Assembly (NCBI GenBank): GCA_963827065.1
Contig: CAWGZM010000008.1
Location: 1-64,000, forward strand
Source: JACVRW01 sp963827065
Lineage (GTDB): Bacteria; Actinomycetota; Thermoleophilia; Solirubrobacterales; Thermoleophilaceae
Direction of reading: 5' to 3'
Length of the DNA: 64,000 bases
The position numbers and the translations under genes are program-made. The notes beneath the pieces were generated by a model. It was given only the letters and a program-made list of their open reading frames with translations. It searched no databases and was not told the DNA's origin. Below, in pieces: positions 34,539 through 44,041 of this stretch. Positions within the stretch are counted from its first letter, which is position 1, and each line of letters begins with the position of its first letter.

Positions 34539-34551
34539 TGGGCGCTGGACC

Positions 34552-34959
34552 CTAGGAGCCCACCTTCAGGAACGCCTCGTAGCGCTTGACCTCACGCTCG
34601 GCGCGGGCGCGTTCCTCCGAGTCCTCCTCGGCGCTCTCGACGGCCTGGCGGGCCTCCTCCAGCCTCGACTCGAAGGCGCTGCGGTCGATCTCATCCGGGG
34701 CGATCGCGTCCTCCACGAGCACGAGCGCGCGGTTGTCCACGACCTGGAGGTAGCCCTCGCCCTGGGCGAAGCGCACGACGTCCGATTCCGACTTGTACAG
34801 CCGCAGCTCGGTCGGCTCGAGAATCGCCATCAGCGGCGCGTGGTTCGCCAGGATGCCGATCGAGCCGGTCGTCGTGCGGGTGGAGACCATCTCCACCTCG
34901 TCGGCGAAGACCTGGCCCTCGGGAGTGAGGACCTCGACGGGGAAGCTATTCCTCGCCAT
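34552..34959 (-). CDS. atpC: ATP synthase F1 epsilon subunit
   Basis: 135 aa, ATG start. The beta-sandwich is evident in FPVEVLTPEGQVFADEVEMVSTRTTTGSIGILANHAPLMAIL, followed by a helical hairpin rich in Glu/Arg. It couples rotation to the F1 head and can inhibit ATP hydrolysis. Its start overlaps atpD by 14 bp, and it is the last gene of the operon. Confidence 0.95.
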   Translation of the reverse strand: MARNSFPVEVLTPEGQVFADEVEMVSTRTTTGSIGILANHAPLMAILEPTELRLYKSESDVVRFAQGEGYLQVVDNRALVLVEDAIAPDEIDRSAFESRLEEARQAVESAEEDSEERARAEREVKRYEAFLKVGS

Positions 34960-36505
34960 TGCCCTCCGCGGAGTCGCCGTTCTGCGGCTCGCCTTCCTGC
35001 GACTCGCCGCTCTCCGACTCCTCGCCCTCCTGCTCGGCCTGCTCCTCCTCCTCGGCCCCGCCGCGGGTGGCCTCTACGACTTCGTCGATCGTGCCCTTCA
35101 TAAGGAAGGCGCGCTCGGGGATGTCGTCGTGCTTGCCGTCGATGATCTCCCTGAACGAGCGCACGGTTTCCTCGACCGGCACGTACGTGCCCTCGAGGCC
35201 GGTGAAGGCGGTGGCCACGAAGAACGGCTGCGACAGGAAGCGCTCCACCTTGCGCGCTCGTTGCACCGTCAGCCGGTCCTCGTCCGAGAGCTCGTCGATG
35301 CCGAGGATGGCGATGATGTCCTGCAGCTCCTTGTAGCGCTGCAGGATCTCGCGCACGGCGTTCGCGACCTGGAAGTGCTCGTCGCCGACGATGTCGGCCT
35401 TGAGAATTGTCGAGGTCGAGTCGAGTGGGTCGACGGCCGGGTAGATGCCCTTCTCGGAGATCGAGCGCGACAGGGTGGTTGTCGAGTTGAGGTGGGCGAA
35501 CACCGACGCGGGCGCCGGGTCGGTGAGGTCGTCCGCCGGCACGTAGATCGCCTGCACCGAGGTGACCGAGCCCTGGCGCGTCGAGGTGATCCGCTCCTGG
35601 AGCTGCCCCATCTCCGTCTCGAGCGTGGGCTGGTAGCCGACCTGCGAGGGCATCCGCCCGAGCAGCGCCGACACCTCCGACCCCGCCTGCACGAAGCGGA
35701 AGATGTTGTCGATGAAGAGCAGCACGTCCTGGCCGCCCTGCTCGCGGAAGTACTCCGCCATCGTCAGCCCGGACAGCGCGACGCGCATGCGCGCGCCGGG
35801 CGGCTCGTTCATCTGGCCGAACACGAGCATGGTCTTGTCGATCACGCCCGACTCGGTCATCTCGAGCCAGAGGTCGTTGCCCTCACGCGAGCGCTCGCCG
35901 ACGCCGCAGAAGGCCGAGAGGCCGCCGTGCTCCTGGGCGATGTTGTGGATCAGCTCCTGGATCAGGACCGTCTTGCCGACCCCGGCGCCGCCGAACAGCC
36001 CGACCTTGCCTCCCTTTGCGTAGGGCGCGAGCAGGTCGACGACCTTGATGCCGGTCTCGAGGATCTCGCGGGTCGGCGTCAGGTCCTCGACGTTCGGCGC
36101 GGGGCGGTGGATCGGCCAGCGCTCCTCCGCGTCCACGGGATCGCCCCCGTCGATCGGGTCGCCGAGGAGGTTGAAGATGCGGCCGAGCACGACATCGCCG
36201 ACGGGCACGGTGATCGGGCCGCCTGTGTCGACCACCTCGGTGCCGCGCGCGAGCCCGTCGGTGGCATCCATCGCGACCGCGCGCACGCGGTCGTCGCCCA
36301 GGTGCTGCTGCACCTCGAGCACGAGCCGGGTGGCGTTGCCCTCCTCGGCGCCCTCCTCGAGCTCGATCTCGAGCGCGTTGTAGATCTCGGGGAGCTCGCC
36401 GTCGGCGAAGGCCACCTCGACGACGACGCCCTGCACCTCCTCGACCGTCCCGACGTTGCCCTCGGTCCTGCGCTGCTGCTCGGTGGCCTGCGTTGCGGCT
36501 TCCAT
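34946..36505 (-). CDS. atpD: ATP synthase F1 beta subunit
   Basis: 519 aa, ATG start. Catalytic subunit: P-loop GGAGVGKTV, GERSREGNDL, and ALSGLTMAEYFRE..VLLFIDNIFRF all present. Compared with the usual ~470 residues, it has a C-terminal extension of about 40 strongly acidic residues (from ~480: GGAEEEEQAEQEGEESE...), low in complexity and probably disordered. It also has a short acidic insertion near residues 50-57. Order atpG-atpD-atpC is standard. Confidence 0.97.
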   Translation of the reverse strand: MEAATQATEQQRRTEGNVGTVEEVQGVVVEVAFADGELPEIYNALEIELEEGAEEGNATRLVLEVQQHLGDDRVRAVAMDATDGLARGTEVVDTGGPITVPVGDVVLGRIFNLLGDPIDGGDPVDAEERWPIHRPAPNVEDLTPTREILETGIKVVDLLAPYAKGGKVGLFGGAGVGKTVLIQELIHNIAQEHGGLSAFCGVGERSREGNDLWLEMTESGVIDKTMLVFGQMNEPPGARMRVALSGLTMAEYFREQGGQDVLLFIDNIFRFVQAGSEVSALLGRMPSQVGYQPTLETEMGQLQERITSTRQGSVTSVQAIYVPADDLTDPAPASVFAHLNSTTTLSRSISEKGIYPAVDPLDSTSTILKADIVGDEHFQVANAVREILQRYKELQDIIAILGIDELSDEDRLTVQRARKVERFLSQPFFVATAFTGLEGTYVPVEETVRSFREIIDGKHDDIPERAFLMKGTIDEVVEATRGGAEEEEQAEQEGEESESGESQEGEPQNGDSAEGNGEE

Positions 36506-36525
36506 TCAGTCTCCTGGGTTGATCC

Positions 36526-37428
36526 CTATCGAAGTCCCTCGGCCCCGGCGACGACCTCCATGATCTCCTGGGTGATCTCGGCCTGGCGCTGCCGGTTGGC
36601 GGCCAGGGTGAGGTCGTCGATGAGCTCTCCGGCGTTGTCGGATGCGTTGCGCATGGCGCTCATGCGGGCGCCGTGCTCGGACGCCGTCGACTCGAGCAGC
36701 GCCCTGTAGATCGAAATCTCCACGTAGTCGGGCACGAGCCGCGCGAGGATCTCCTCGGGGTCGGGCTCGTAGATCCAGAGCGCGCGGGACTCGGGCTCGT
36801 CCTCGGCGTGCTCCCCTTCCTCGTCCACATCGATCACGTCGGCCTGCTGGAGCGGCAGGAGCGTCTCCTCCCGCACCTCCTGGTTCACCGGCGAGATATA
36901 GCCGTTGTAGATGATCTCGACGCGGTCGACCTTGCCGTCGACGTAGGCCGCGGCCATGCCGTCGCCGATCGTCCGCGCGTCGGCGAAGGCGGGCCGGTCG
37001 GTGAAGCCCGTCCACGAGGCGCCAAGCTCGAGCTGGCGGAACTCGAGCGAGGAGACGCCGCGCCGGCCGACGGCGTACCAGAGGACGTCCTTGCCGTCGC
37101 GCCGGATCTCGGCGGCGCGCCGGTTGCCGGCGCGCACGATCTGCGAGTTGAACGGACCCGCGAGGCCGCGGTCGGCCGTGATCAGGAGGATGCCGACGGT
37201 CTCGACGTTCTCCCGGTCCTGCAGGATCGGGAGGTTCGGGATGTTGTCGGCGGCGTGCGACGCGCGCGCAGTCATCCGGCGCAGGGCGTCGGCGTACGGC
37301 CTCAGGTGCTCGATCCGCTGCTCCGCTCTCCGCAGGCGCGCGGCGGAGATCATCTCCATCGCGCGCGTGATCTTGCGAACGTTCTGGACGGAGCCGATGC
37401 GGCTGCGGATGTCCTTCAGGTTCGCCAT
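36526..37428 (-). CDS. atpG: ATP synthase F1 gamma subunit
   Basis: 300 aa, ATG start. Long N-terminal helix ANLKDIRSRIGSVQNVRKITRAMEMISAARLRRAE and the C-terminal GARMSAMRNASDNAGELIDDLTLAANRQRQAEITQEIMEVVAG are the conserved rotor-shaft helices. A loop with DVDEEGEHAEDEPE corresponds to a region that is variable and acidic in other species. It lies 2 bp from atpA and 20 bp before atpD. Confidence 0.96.
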   Translation of the reverse strand: MANLKDIRSRIGSVQNVRKITRAMEMISAARLRRAEQRIEHLRPYADALRRMTARASHAADNIPNLPILQDRENVETVGILLITADRGLAGPFNSQIVRAGNRRAAEIRRDGKDVLWYAVGRRGVSSLEFRQLELGASWTGFTDRPAFADARTIGDGMAAAYVDGKVDRVEIIYNGYISPVNQEVREETLLPLQQADVIDVDEEGEHAEDEPESRALWIYEPDPEEILARLVPDYVEISIYRALLESTASEHGARMSAMRNASDNAGELIDDLTLAANRQRQAEITQEIMEVVAGAEGLR

Positions 37429-37430
37429 GC

Positions 37431-39110
<1,680 letters not shown>

Positions 39111-39136
39111 TTCGAAGTCTCCTTATTTGTCCGCGC

Positions 39137-39157
39137 GCACCCGGCCGAGCCGGGTGC
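39137..39157 (-). promoter_or_regulatory. Intercistronic hairpin between atpH and atpA
   Basis: GCACCCGG and CCGGGTGC form a perfect 8-bp stem with a 5-nt loop in the 53-bp gap, leaving the atpA Shine-Dalgarno free downstream. It could act as a partial terminator or an RNA-end stabiliser that raises alpha over delta expression. Confidence 0.45.
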
Positions 39158-39163
39158 TTGCGG

Positions 39164-39697
39164 CTAGGCCGCCCGGGCCACTTGCTTGCGTAGCTGTTCG
39201 AGTCTGTTGCGCACGGTTGCGTCGAGGACAAGATTGCCAACGCTCACCCTGAGCCCACCGAGCACATCGGGATCGACGCTGCTCGACAGCTCGACGCGCC
39301 GTCCGGTCTGCTTCTCGATCTCGCGGCCGATGTCCTCGACGATGCCCTGGTCGAGCTCAACGGCGCTAATGACGCTCACCGGCAGCAGCCTGTTCTCCTC
39401 GGCCCACATCGAGTCGAACTCGCCCCGGATCCGGAACAGGGCCGGCATCCGGTGACGCTCGGCGAGCAGCTCGAGGAAGTTGAAGAGCCGCGGGTCCGCG
39501 TCGTCGACGATTTGCCCGATCCCCTTCTTCTTCTCCTCCGAGGAGAAGTAGGGCGAGAACAGGAAGACCTGCAGGTTGCGGTCCTCGTCGAGCGCGTCAG
39601 TGAACTGGCCGAGCTCGTCGTGCACGCGATCGAGGGCGTCGTTGTCCTTCGCCGCCTCGAACAGCGCACGCGAGTAGACCTCGGCGATCTCTTCCAT
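39164..39697 (-). CDS. atpH: ATP synthase F1 delta subunit
   Basis: 177 aa from the ATG at 39697, preceded by GGAGAGG; a GTG 24 nt upstream is in frame but less well placed. AEVYSRALFEAAKDNDALDRVHDEL is the helical N-terminal domain contacting F1, and DPDVLGGLRVSVGNLVLDATVRNRLEQLRKQV is the conserved C-terminal signature binding the b stalk. A 161-bp gap separates it from atpF; within it I see only a small inverted repeat (39772-39786) and no gene. Confidence 0.94.
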   Translation of the reverse strand: MEEIAEVYSRALFEAAKDNDALDRVHDELGQFTDALDEDRNLQVFLFSPYFSSEEKKKGIGQIVDDADPRLFNFLELLAERHRMPALFRIRGEFDSMWAEENRLLPVSVISAVELDQGIVEDIGREIEKQTGRRVELSSSVDPDVLGGLRVSVGNLVLDATVRNRLEQLRKQVARAA

Positions 39698-39858
39698 CAG
39701 GGGCCTCTCCTGGAAGGGCACGTCCGGCTTGGCGAGCGAAAGTCGAGCATGGCAAGGAGCCGCGAAGCCGGCATAGCAGCGCTATGGCGGCGAGCGGGGA
39801 CGCCGCCAGGCGAAGACTTGCAGCCGCCAAACGGGCGTGGACTGACAGGAGCGGCCAT

Positions 39859-40464
39859 CTAGTTTCGCGAGCCTTCCTCGCCCGCCAGCGTCGAGAAGTC
39901 GACCTCCTTGAGGGCGTCTTCGATCAGGCGCCGGTGATCGTCGGGCGTCAGCGACTTGCGCGTGACCTTCTCGGTCGCCATCACCGTTAGGTTCGCGACC
40001 TCCTTGCGGATCTCGTCGAGCGCGCGGCGGGTCTCCGCCTCGATGTCGCGCCGGGTCGCGGCGAGCAGCTCTTCGCGCTGCTTGCTCGCGTCCGCCTTGG
40101 CGCTGTCGGCAAGTGAGTCGGCTGCCTTGCGCGCGCGGGTGGTTATGTCCTCAGCCTGCTCGCGGGCCTCCCTGAGGCGAGCGCGGTACTCCTCGAGGAG
40201 CCTGTCCGCGTCCTGCTTCGCCCGCGCCGCGTCGTCCAGCGACTTCTCGATCGTCTGCCGGCGCTTGTCGAGCGCCTCGGCGATGCGCGGGAAGGCGAGC
40301 TTGTTGAGGAGGTAGAGAGTGGTGCCGAACGCGAGCAGCGTCCAGATCATCAGCCCGACGTTCGGGCTGACGAGGAAGCTGCCGCCTCCCTCCTCCTCTC
40401 CGCCACCCTCGGTGGTCTCCTGGGCGATCAGGAGGAAGCTCGCGATGTCCCCGATGAAGTCCAT
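39859..40464 (-). CDS. atpF: ATP synthase Fo b subunit
   Basis: 201 aa, ATG start. After an unusual ~33-residue leader containing GGGEEEGGG comes a single membrane helix (VGLMIWTLLAFGTTLYLLNKLAF) and a long charged coiled coil (EALDKRRQTIEKSLDDAARAKQDADRLLEEY...). It forms the peripheral stalk. Seven bp separate it from atpE. The Gly/Glu leader is longer than the E. coli form, but N-terminal extensions of b subunits are seen elsewhere. Confidence 0.95.
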   Translation of the reverse strand: MDFIGDIASFLLIAQETTEGGGEEEGGGSFLVSPNVGLMIWTLLAFGTTLYLLNKLAFPRIAEALDKRRQTIEKSLDDAARAKQDADRLLEEYRARLREAREQAEDITTRARKAADSLADSAKADASKQREELLAATRRDIEAETRRALDEIRKEVANLTVMATEKVTRKSLTPDDHRRLIEDALKEVDFSTLAGEEGSRN

Positions 40465-40471
40465 CCGTGGC

Positions 40472-40738
40472 CTAGAGGAAGAACGCGATCAGGCCGAAGA
40501 TGAAGGCGTAGAAGACGATCGCCTCGGTGAGGGCGAACCCGAGCCACTGGATGCTCGTGATCTCCTCACGCATCTCGGGCTGGCGGGTGACCGACTCGAT
40601 CACCTTGCCGAAGATGTATCCGACGCCGATGCCCGGGCCGATCGTCCCGAGTCCGGCGCCAACTCCGAGCGCGATCGCCTTCAGGCCGTCCGTTGGGTCG
40701 GCCGCCTGGGCGATTGGGAGCAGCACTGCAAGGTCCAT
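40472..40738 (-). CDS. atpE: ATP synthase Fo c subunit
   Basis: 88 aa, ATG start. Two membrane helices joined by the polar loop VTRQPEMREE. The ion-carrying carboxylate is E72 in ALTEAIVFYAF. The Na+-type signature (Gln in helix 1, Ser/Thr after the Glu) is absent: helix 1 reads GPGIGVGYIFG and the residue after E72 is Ala, so proton coupling is expected. Lies 9 bp downstream of atpB. Confidence 0.96.
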   Translation of the reverse strand: MDLAVLLPIAQAADPTDGLKAIALGVGAGLGTIGPGIGVGYIFGKVIESVTRQPEMREEITSIQWLGFALTEAIVFYAFIFGLIAFFL

Positions 40739-40747
40739 GGATCCTCC

Positions 40748-41689
40748 TTAGTGGCCTCCGGCGCTTGCCTCGCCGAAGTAGATAGACGTGAGCGTGGCGA
40801 AGATGAAGGCCTGCAGAGTGGCGATCAGCCCCACCTCGAGCGTGAAGAACGCGACGGCCACGGGCAGCGTGATCCAACCGAGCGCGGTGATGCCGAGCAG
40901 CACTGCGAGCCCGCCACCCATGAACAGGATCAGCAGGTGGCCGGCCAGGATGTTGGCGAACAGTCGGACAGACAGCGAGATGATCCGCATGAACTGGGAG
41001 ATCACCTCGATGAAGAAGATGGGGACAGCGGCCGGGCCGGACACGCCGGCCGGGAGCCAGCCCTTCAGGTACTGGATCACGCCGTGCCTGCGGATGCCCT
41101 CCGCCTGGTAGAGGATGAAGACCGAGAGCGTCAGCACGAGCGGGATCGAGAGGTTCGCGGTCGCGGCGTAGAGCGCGAAGGCCGGGAAGGCGAAGCCGAA
41201 GATGTCGATCGTCTCGTGGTCGTTCACCGGCAGCGGGATGTAGCCGAGCATGTTCGAGAACCAGATGAAGAAGAACAGCGTGGCCACGAGCGGGAACCAC
41301 TTCGCAGCGGCCTCGGCCGACATGTTGTTCCGGGCTATCTGCGAGTAGGTCAGGTCGTAGGCGCCTTCGACGATCACCTGCGTGCGGTTCGGCTTCTGCT
41401 GCATCCGCTTGGCGATCATGACCATCGTCCCGATCGTGAGGATGCAGGCGAGCAGCAGGTACAGGACCGCCTTGTTGAACGAGAGGTCGAGGCCCCCGAT
41501 CTTGAACTCGATCCAGGGATCGAGCTTGAACTCGTCCTGCGGCTTGAACTCCTCGTTCTTGCCGTCCGAGCCGAAGATGACGTACAGCAGGATCGCCACG
41601 CCCAGATAGATGGCGAGCCCGATCAGGACCTTGGCCCTCGTGCTCAGGCCGCCCTGCTCTGGTGGGGCCGCCGCGGCGGAGGTGGTCAA
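40748..41689 (-). CDS. atpB: ATP synthase Fo a subunit
   Basis: 313 aa. A TTG start at 41689 overlaps the upstream gene stop as TTGA. Several membrane helices; the essential arginine is R242 in SLSVRLFANILAGH, and FIWFSNMLGYIP and FFTLEVGLIATLQAFIFATLTSIYF are conserved. It forms the proton half-channels against the c ring. The N-terminal 60 residues include a charged external segment (GSDGKNEEFKPQDEFKLDPW). Confidence 0.95.
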   Translation of the reverse strand: MTTSAAAAPPEQGGLSTRAKVLIGLAIYLGVAILLYVIFGSDGKNEEFKPQDEFKLDPWIEFKIGGLDLSFNKAVLYLLLACILTIGTMVMIAKRMQQKPNRTQVIVEGAYDLTYSQIARNNMSAEAAAKWFPLVATLFFFIWFSNMLGYIPLPVNDHETIDIFGFAFPAFALYAATANLSIPLVLTLSVFILYQAEGIRRHGVIQYLKGWLPAGVSGPAAVPIFFIEVISQFMRIISLSVRLFANILAGHLLILFMGGGLAVLLGITALGWITLPVAVAFFTLEVGLIATLQAFIFATLTSIYFGEASAGGH

Positions 41690-42048
41690 GGCCGCTCCTG
41701 CTCGAAGGGTCGCGTCATCAGCTGTGAGGTGAAGTAGAAGGTGAAGAGGGTGATCGACAGGATCGCGGCCGACAGACCGGCCTCGCGCTCGCTCAGCCCG
41801 ACCACGAAGATCGAGCCGGCGACGATCCAGCCGCGCGCGATCATAGAGCCGGTCATGAGGCCCGCCACAGTACGCGGGTCGCCCGACTCCTGCGCGCGCC
41901 GCGTGAGCCCCGCCGCGATCAGGCGCTGGATGATCCAGCCGACCGCCGCGCCGGCCCAGCCGAGCAGCGGCAGGTCGGCGACGACGAAGATCGGCAGCGC
42001 GAGAGCGAGCACGTACAGATCCAGGTACCGCAACATGCGCAGCGGCAT
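41686..42048 (-). CDS. AtpI-position membrane protein
   Basis: 120 aa from the ATG at 42048; a TTG at 42081 would add 11 residues. Three to four hydrophobic segments (LDLYVLALALPIFVVADLPLLGWAGAAVGWIIQ; ARGWIVAGSIFVVGL; AAILSITLFTFYF). It occupies the place of atpI, first gene of the operon, and is coupled to atpB by a 4-bp overlap. AtpI-type proteins help c-ring assembly; sequence similarity to AtpI is weak, so the role rests on position. Confidence 0.7.
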   Translation of the reverse strand: MPLRMLRYLDLYVLALALPIFVVADLPLLGWAGAAVGWIIQRLIAAGLTRRAQESGDPRTVAGLMTGSMIARGWIVAGSIFVVGLSEREAGLSAAILSITLFTFYFTSQLMTRPFEQERP

Positions 42049-42158
42049 GGGGTCGGATGCTTTCAAAGCGTGACTCGTCAAAGGGTGTGCCGGGGGAGCG
42101 AAGGGCGGGCGGCTTTCGGTGCTCCTACCCGGGGCCAGGAAACCTACATGAGCGCGCG

Positions 42159-42179
42159 ACTTTGTGACTACTTTGTGAC
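42159..42179 (-). promoter_or_regulatory. 10-bp direct repeat upstream of the atp operon
   Basis: Two exact copies of ACTTTGTGAC (42159-42168, 42170-42179) at an 11-bp period, i.e. on the same face of the helix, about 110 bp upstream of the first atp gene and between it and the terminator hairpin of the next gene. Read on the atp strand it is GTCACAAAGT repeated. Tandem sites with this period suit OmpR/PhoB-type response regulators. Regulator unknown. Confidence 0.5.
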
Positions 42180-42182
42180 AGT

Positions 42183-42202
42183 TGGCTCACCGGGGTGAGC
42201 CA
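42183..42202 (-). terminator. Stem-loop after the exported HTH protein gene
   Basis: TGGCTCACC and GGTGAGCCA form a perfect 9-bp stem with a 2-nt loop, 8 bp beyond the stop at 42211. There is no T-run, but position and stability fit a 3'-end element separating this gene from the atp operon. Confidence 0.5.
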
Positions 42203-42210
42203 CCAGGCCC

Positions 42211-43443
42211 CTAGCGCACTTTGCGGCGCTGGCGCGCCATGCGTGCGGGCCCTTCACGCTTCGACGGCTCCGCCGACTCGACGCGCCTGTTGAACTGGGT
42301 GAAGAACCGCTCGTCGCGCTCGTCGAGCTCCTGCCCGTAGCTCACTGCGTGGCGCCGGCGAGCTGCCGCGAGCAGCGGCCTGCGCGCAGCCGCTAGGAGC
42401 AGCGCAAGCGCAGCCGCCAAGATGGCTGCGGCGAGCGTCGCGTTGACCGGGCCGCCGCCGTCCAACAGGCTCGGCAGGCCGAGGAGGCCGTTGAGGAAGC
42501 CGTCGTCATCTGCCTGCTCGTCTGAGCCGCCGGAAGCGTTCTTCGCGAGTACGCCGACGTCGGCGTGCTGCGACGCGCTGGCCGTGTCGCCGGGCGTGGC
42601 GGCCGCGGCAGCGCCCGCTGCCGGTGAGCCTGTCCCGCCGGCACCGGCGCCGCCGGCCTCGCAGCCGCCGGCTCGTGCCGCGCGGACGAGGCCGCGGAAC
42701 GCACGCCGCCGCACCTGCGTGTACTGGCCGGCGGACAGGTCAAGTCTGTTTGCCACCCTGCTGGCGGGGAGCGGGGCCTTGCCGCCGACCCCGTAGCGCA
42801 GTGTGAGGAGCTGCTCTTGCTGTGCGGGCAGGCCGCTGACGCAGCCGGTCAGAGCGCGCACGAGCTCGCGGCCGGAGTGAAAGCGCGTGCCGAGCACGCC
42901 GGTGCCGCCGCGGAGCAGCGCCATCCTGACGGCGCGAGCGTTTCTGGCGGCCCGTCCGCTTGTGCCGGCGGCCGCCCCCGGCACGCCGGCGGCACCCGCG
43001 GAGCCCGCTGCGGACGCGCTGCCGGCGCCGGCGGCCCCGCTCGAGGCGCCCGGCTCGGCATTTCCGCCAGTGACCAAGTTCGGCAGCCCCACCGACGGCT
43101 TCGATGTGGAAGGCACGCGCGGGGCCGAGACGGCCGGCGCCCGCACCTCGGGGGTGCTGACGCTGGGGGCGTTCACGCTCGGCGTGTTCACCTTCGGGAC
43201 CTCCACGCTCGGCACGTCGACCTGCGGCGTCACGGGTGTCTGTGGCACCTGGACCGAAGGAGTCTGGACCGACGGGGTCTGCACGGACGGAACCTGGACC
43301 TGGGGCGTCTGCACCGACGGCACCTGGACCTGCGGCGTCTGCACCTGAGGCAGGCTGACGCCGGGGACCTGCGCTGACGACGAGCCCGCAAAGCCCGCTG
43401 CGAAAAGTACGGCTGCTGCGACGACGGTCCTCGCACCCTGCAT
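42211..43443 (-). CDS. Exported, membrane-anchored protein with sigma-70 region-4-like HTH
   Basis: 410 aa, ATG start. Signal peptide 1-24 (VVAAAVLFAAGFAGSSSAQ). Residues 25-115 are a proline repeat alternating VQTP and VQVPSV units; 125-165 is Ala/Gly rich. Residues ~193-256 resemble sigma factor region 4: LPAQQEQLLTLRYGVGG...PLPASRVANRLDLSAGQYTQVRRRAFRGL. The only two cysteines, C201 and C261, bracket this domain. A membrane helix at ~333-352 and a basic tail follow. A DNA-binding fold outside the membrane would be surprising; an alternative is that the N-terminus is retained and topology differs. Function unknown. Confidence 0.65.
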   Translation of the reverse strand: MQGARTVVAAAVLFAAGFAGSSSAQVPGVSLPQVQTPQVQVPSVQTPQVQVPSVQTPSVQTPSVQVPQTPVTPQVDVPSVEVPKVNTPSVNAPSVSTPEVRAPAVSAPRVPSTSKPSVGLPNLVTGGNAEPGASSGAAGAGSASAAGSAGAAGVPGAAAGTSGRAARNARAVRMALLRGGTGVLGTRFHSGRELVRALTGCVSGLPAQQEQLLTLRYGVGGKAPLPASRVANRLDLSAGQYTQVRRRAFRGLVRAARAGGCEAGGAGAGGTGSPAAGAAAAATPGDTASASQHADVGVLAKNASGGSDEQADDDGFLNGLLGLPSLLDGGGPVNATLAAAILAAALALLLAAARRPLLAAARRRHAVSYGQELDERDERFFTQFNRRVESAEPSKREGPARMARQRRKVR

Positions 43444-43511
43444 GCGGGCCCCACCTCCAAGGTCAGATAAGTGCGCCTACCCACGCAACGTTGCGACGAC
43501 GCCGATCCCCG

Positions 43512-43526
43512 GTCCGAAATTCGGAC
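43512..43526. promoter_or_regulatory. Candidate operator palindrome
   Basis: GTCCGAA-A-TTCGGAC, a perfect 7-bp inverted repeat about one base, in the 125-bp gap between the divergent genes at 42211-43443 and 43569-43991. A second palindrome, GCAACGTTGC, lies at 43485-43494. The cognate regulator is unknown. Confidence 0.45.
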
Positions 43527-43568
43527 ATGCGCGCGCGAACACGATGCACTGGGTATAGGTCAGGCACC

Positions 43569-43991
43569 GTGGAGGCCGAGGTCACCCTGGACGAGGTGCG
43601 CACCTTCGAGACGAGTCGGGGCAACACCCGCTACGTCGTGCGCGACACGGACGGGAACGAGTACACGACCTTCCGCGAGGCGATCGGCGAGCGCGCCAGC
43701 CAGCTGCAGGGACAGCGGGTCCGCATCGAGTTCCACGAGAACCAGCGCGGGCAGTACACCAACGTCTACCTGGACAAGGTGGAGCCCGCGCCCATCGAGG
43801 AGCGGGGCGGCGATGACACCGACGCCGACGAGGCTGCCTGGCGAACGGCGGTCGAGGCGGCGCCCTGGCTCGTCGGGGAATCGGAGCCTCAGGAGGAGGT
43901 TCCCCCGGATCAGCTATACGAGAAGCTGAAGCCGTTCAAGCAGCGGGTGGCCGAGGACATTCGCGAAGCCGAGGACGACGAGCGCGACTGA
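43569..43991 (+). CDS. Small protein with possible OB-like domain
   Basis: 140 aa, taking the GTG at 43569 as start (VEAEVTLDEVRTFE); an upstream start at 43491 would add an Arg-rich segment. Residues 1-75 look like an OB-type beta-barrel (RYVVRDTDGNEYTTFREAIGER, RVRIEFHENQRGQYTNVYLDKVEP). The remainder is acidic with WRTAVEAAPWLVGE and a helical end. I do not recognise a named family. It might bind nucleic acid. Followed 50 bp later by the secreted glycosidase-like gene on the same strand. Confidence 0.6.
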   Translation: MEAEVTLDEVRTFETSRGNTRYVVRDTDGNEYTTFREAIGERASQLQGQRVRIEFHENQRGQYTNVYLDKVEPAPIEERGGDDTDADEAAWRTAVEAAPWLVGESEPQEEVPPDQLYEKLKPFKQRVAEDIREAEDDERD

Positions 43992-44041
43992 GCTCGCGCC
44001 GCGGCGACGAAGCGCGTGCCGCCCGCGCGCGTTGGTCCGTC

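Noticed and set aside
34793..36709. Plus-strand open frame (638 codons) opposite atpD/atpG
   Set aside because: Mirror of conserved atp genes; composition (Asp/Val/His/Leu rich) and lack of motifs are those of a shadow frame. Similar shadows opposite atpA and glyA were rejected for the same reason.
40472..40738. Sodium-translocating ATP synthase c ring
   Set aside because: The Gln in helix 1 and the Ser/Thr after the carrier Glu, needed for Na+ binding, are Val and Ala here.
43240..43380. Tandem DNA repeat or CRISPR-like array
   Set aside because: The periodicity is the coding of VQTP/VQVPSV amino-acid repeats in the exported HTH protein; units differ in sequence and there are no spacers.
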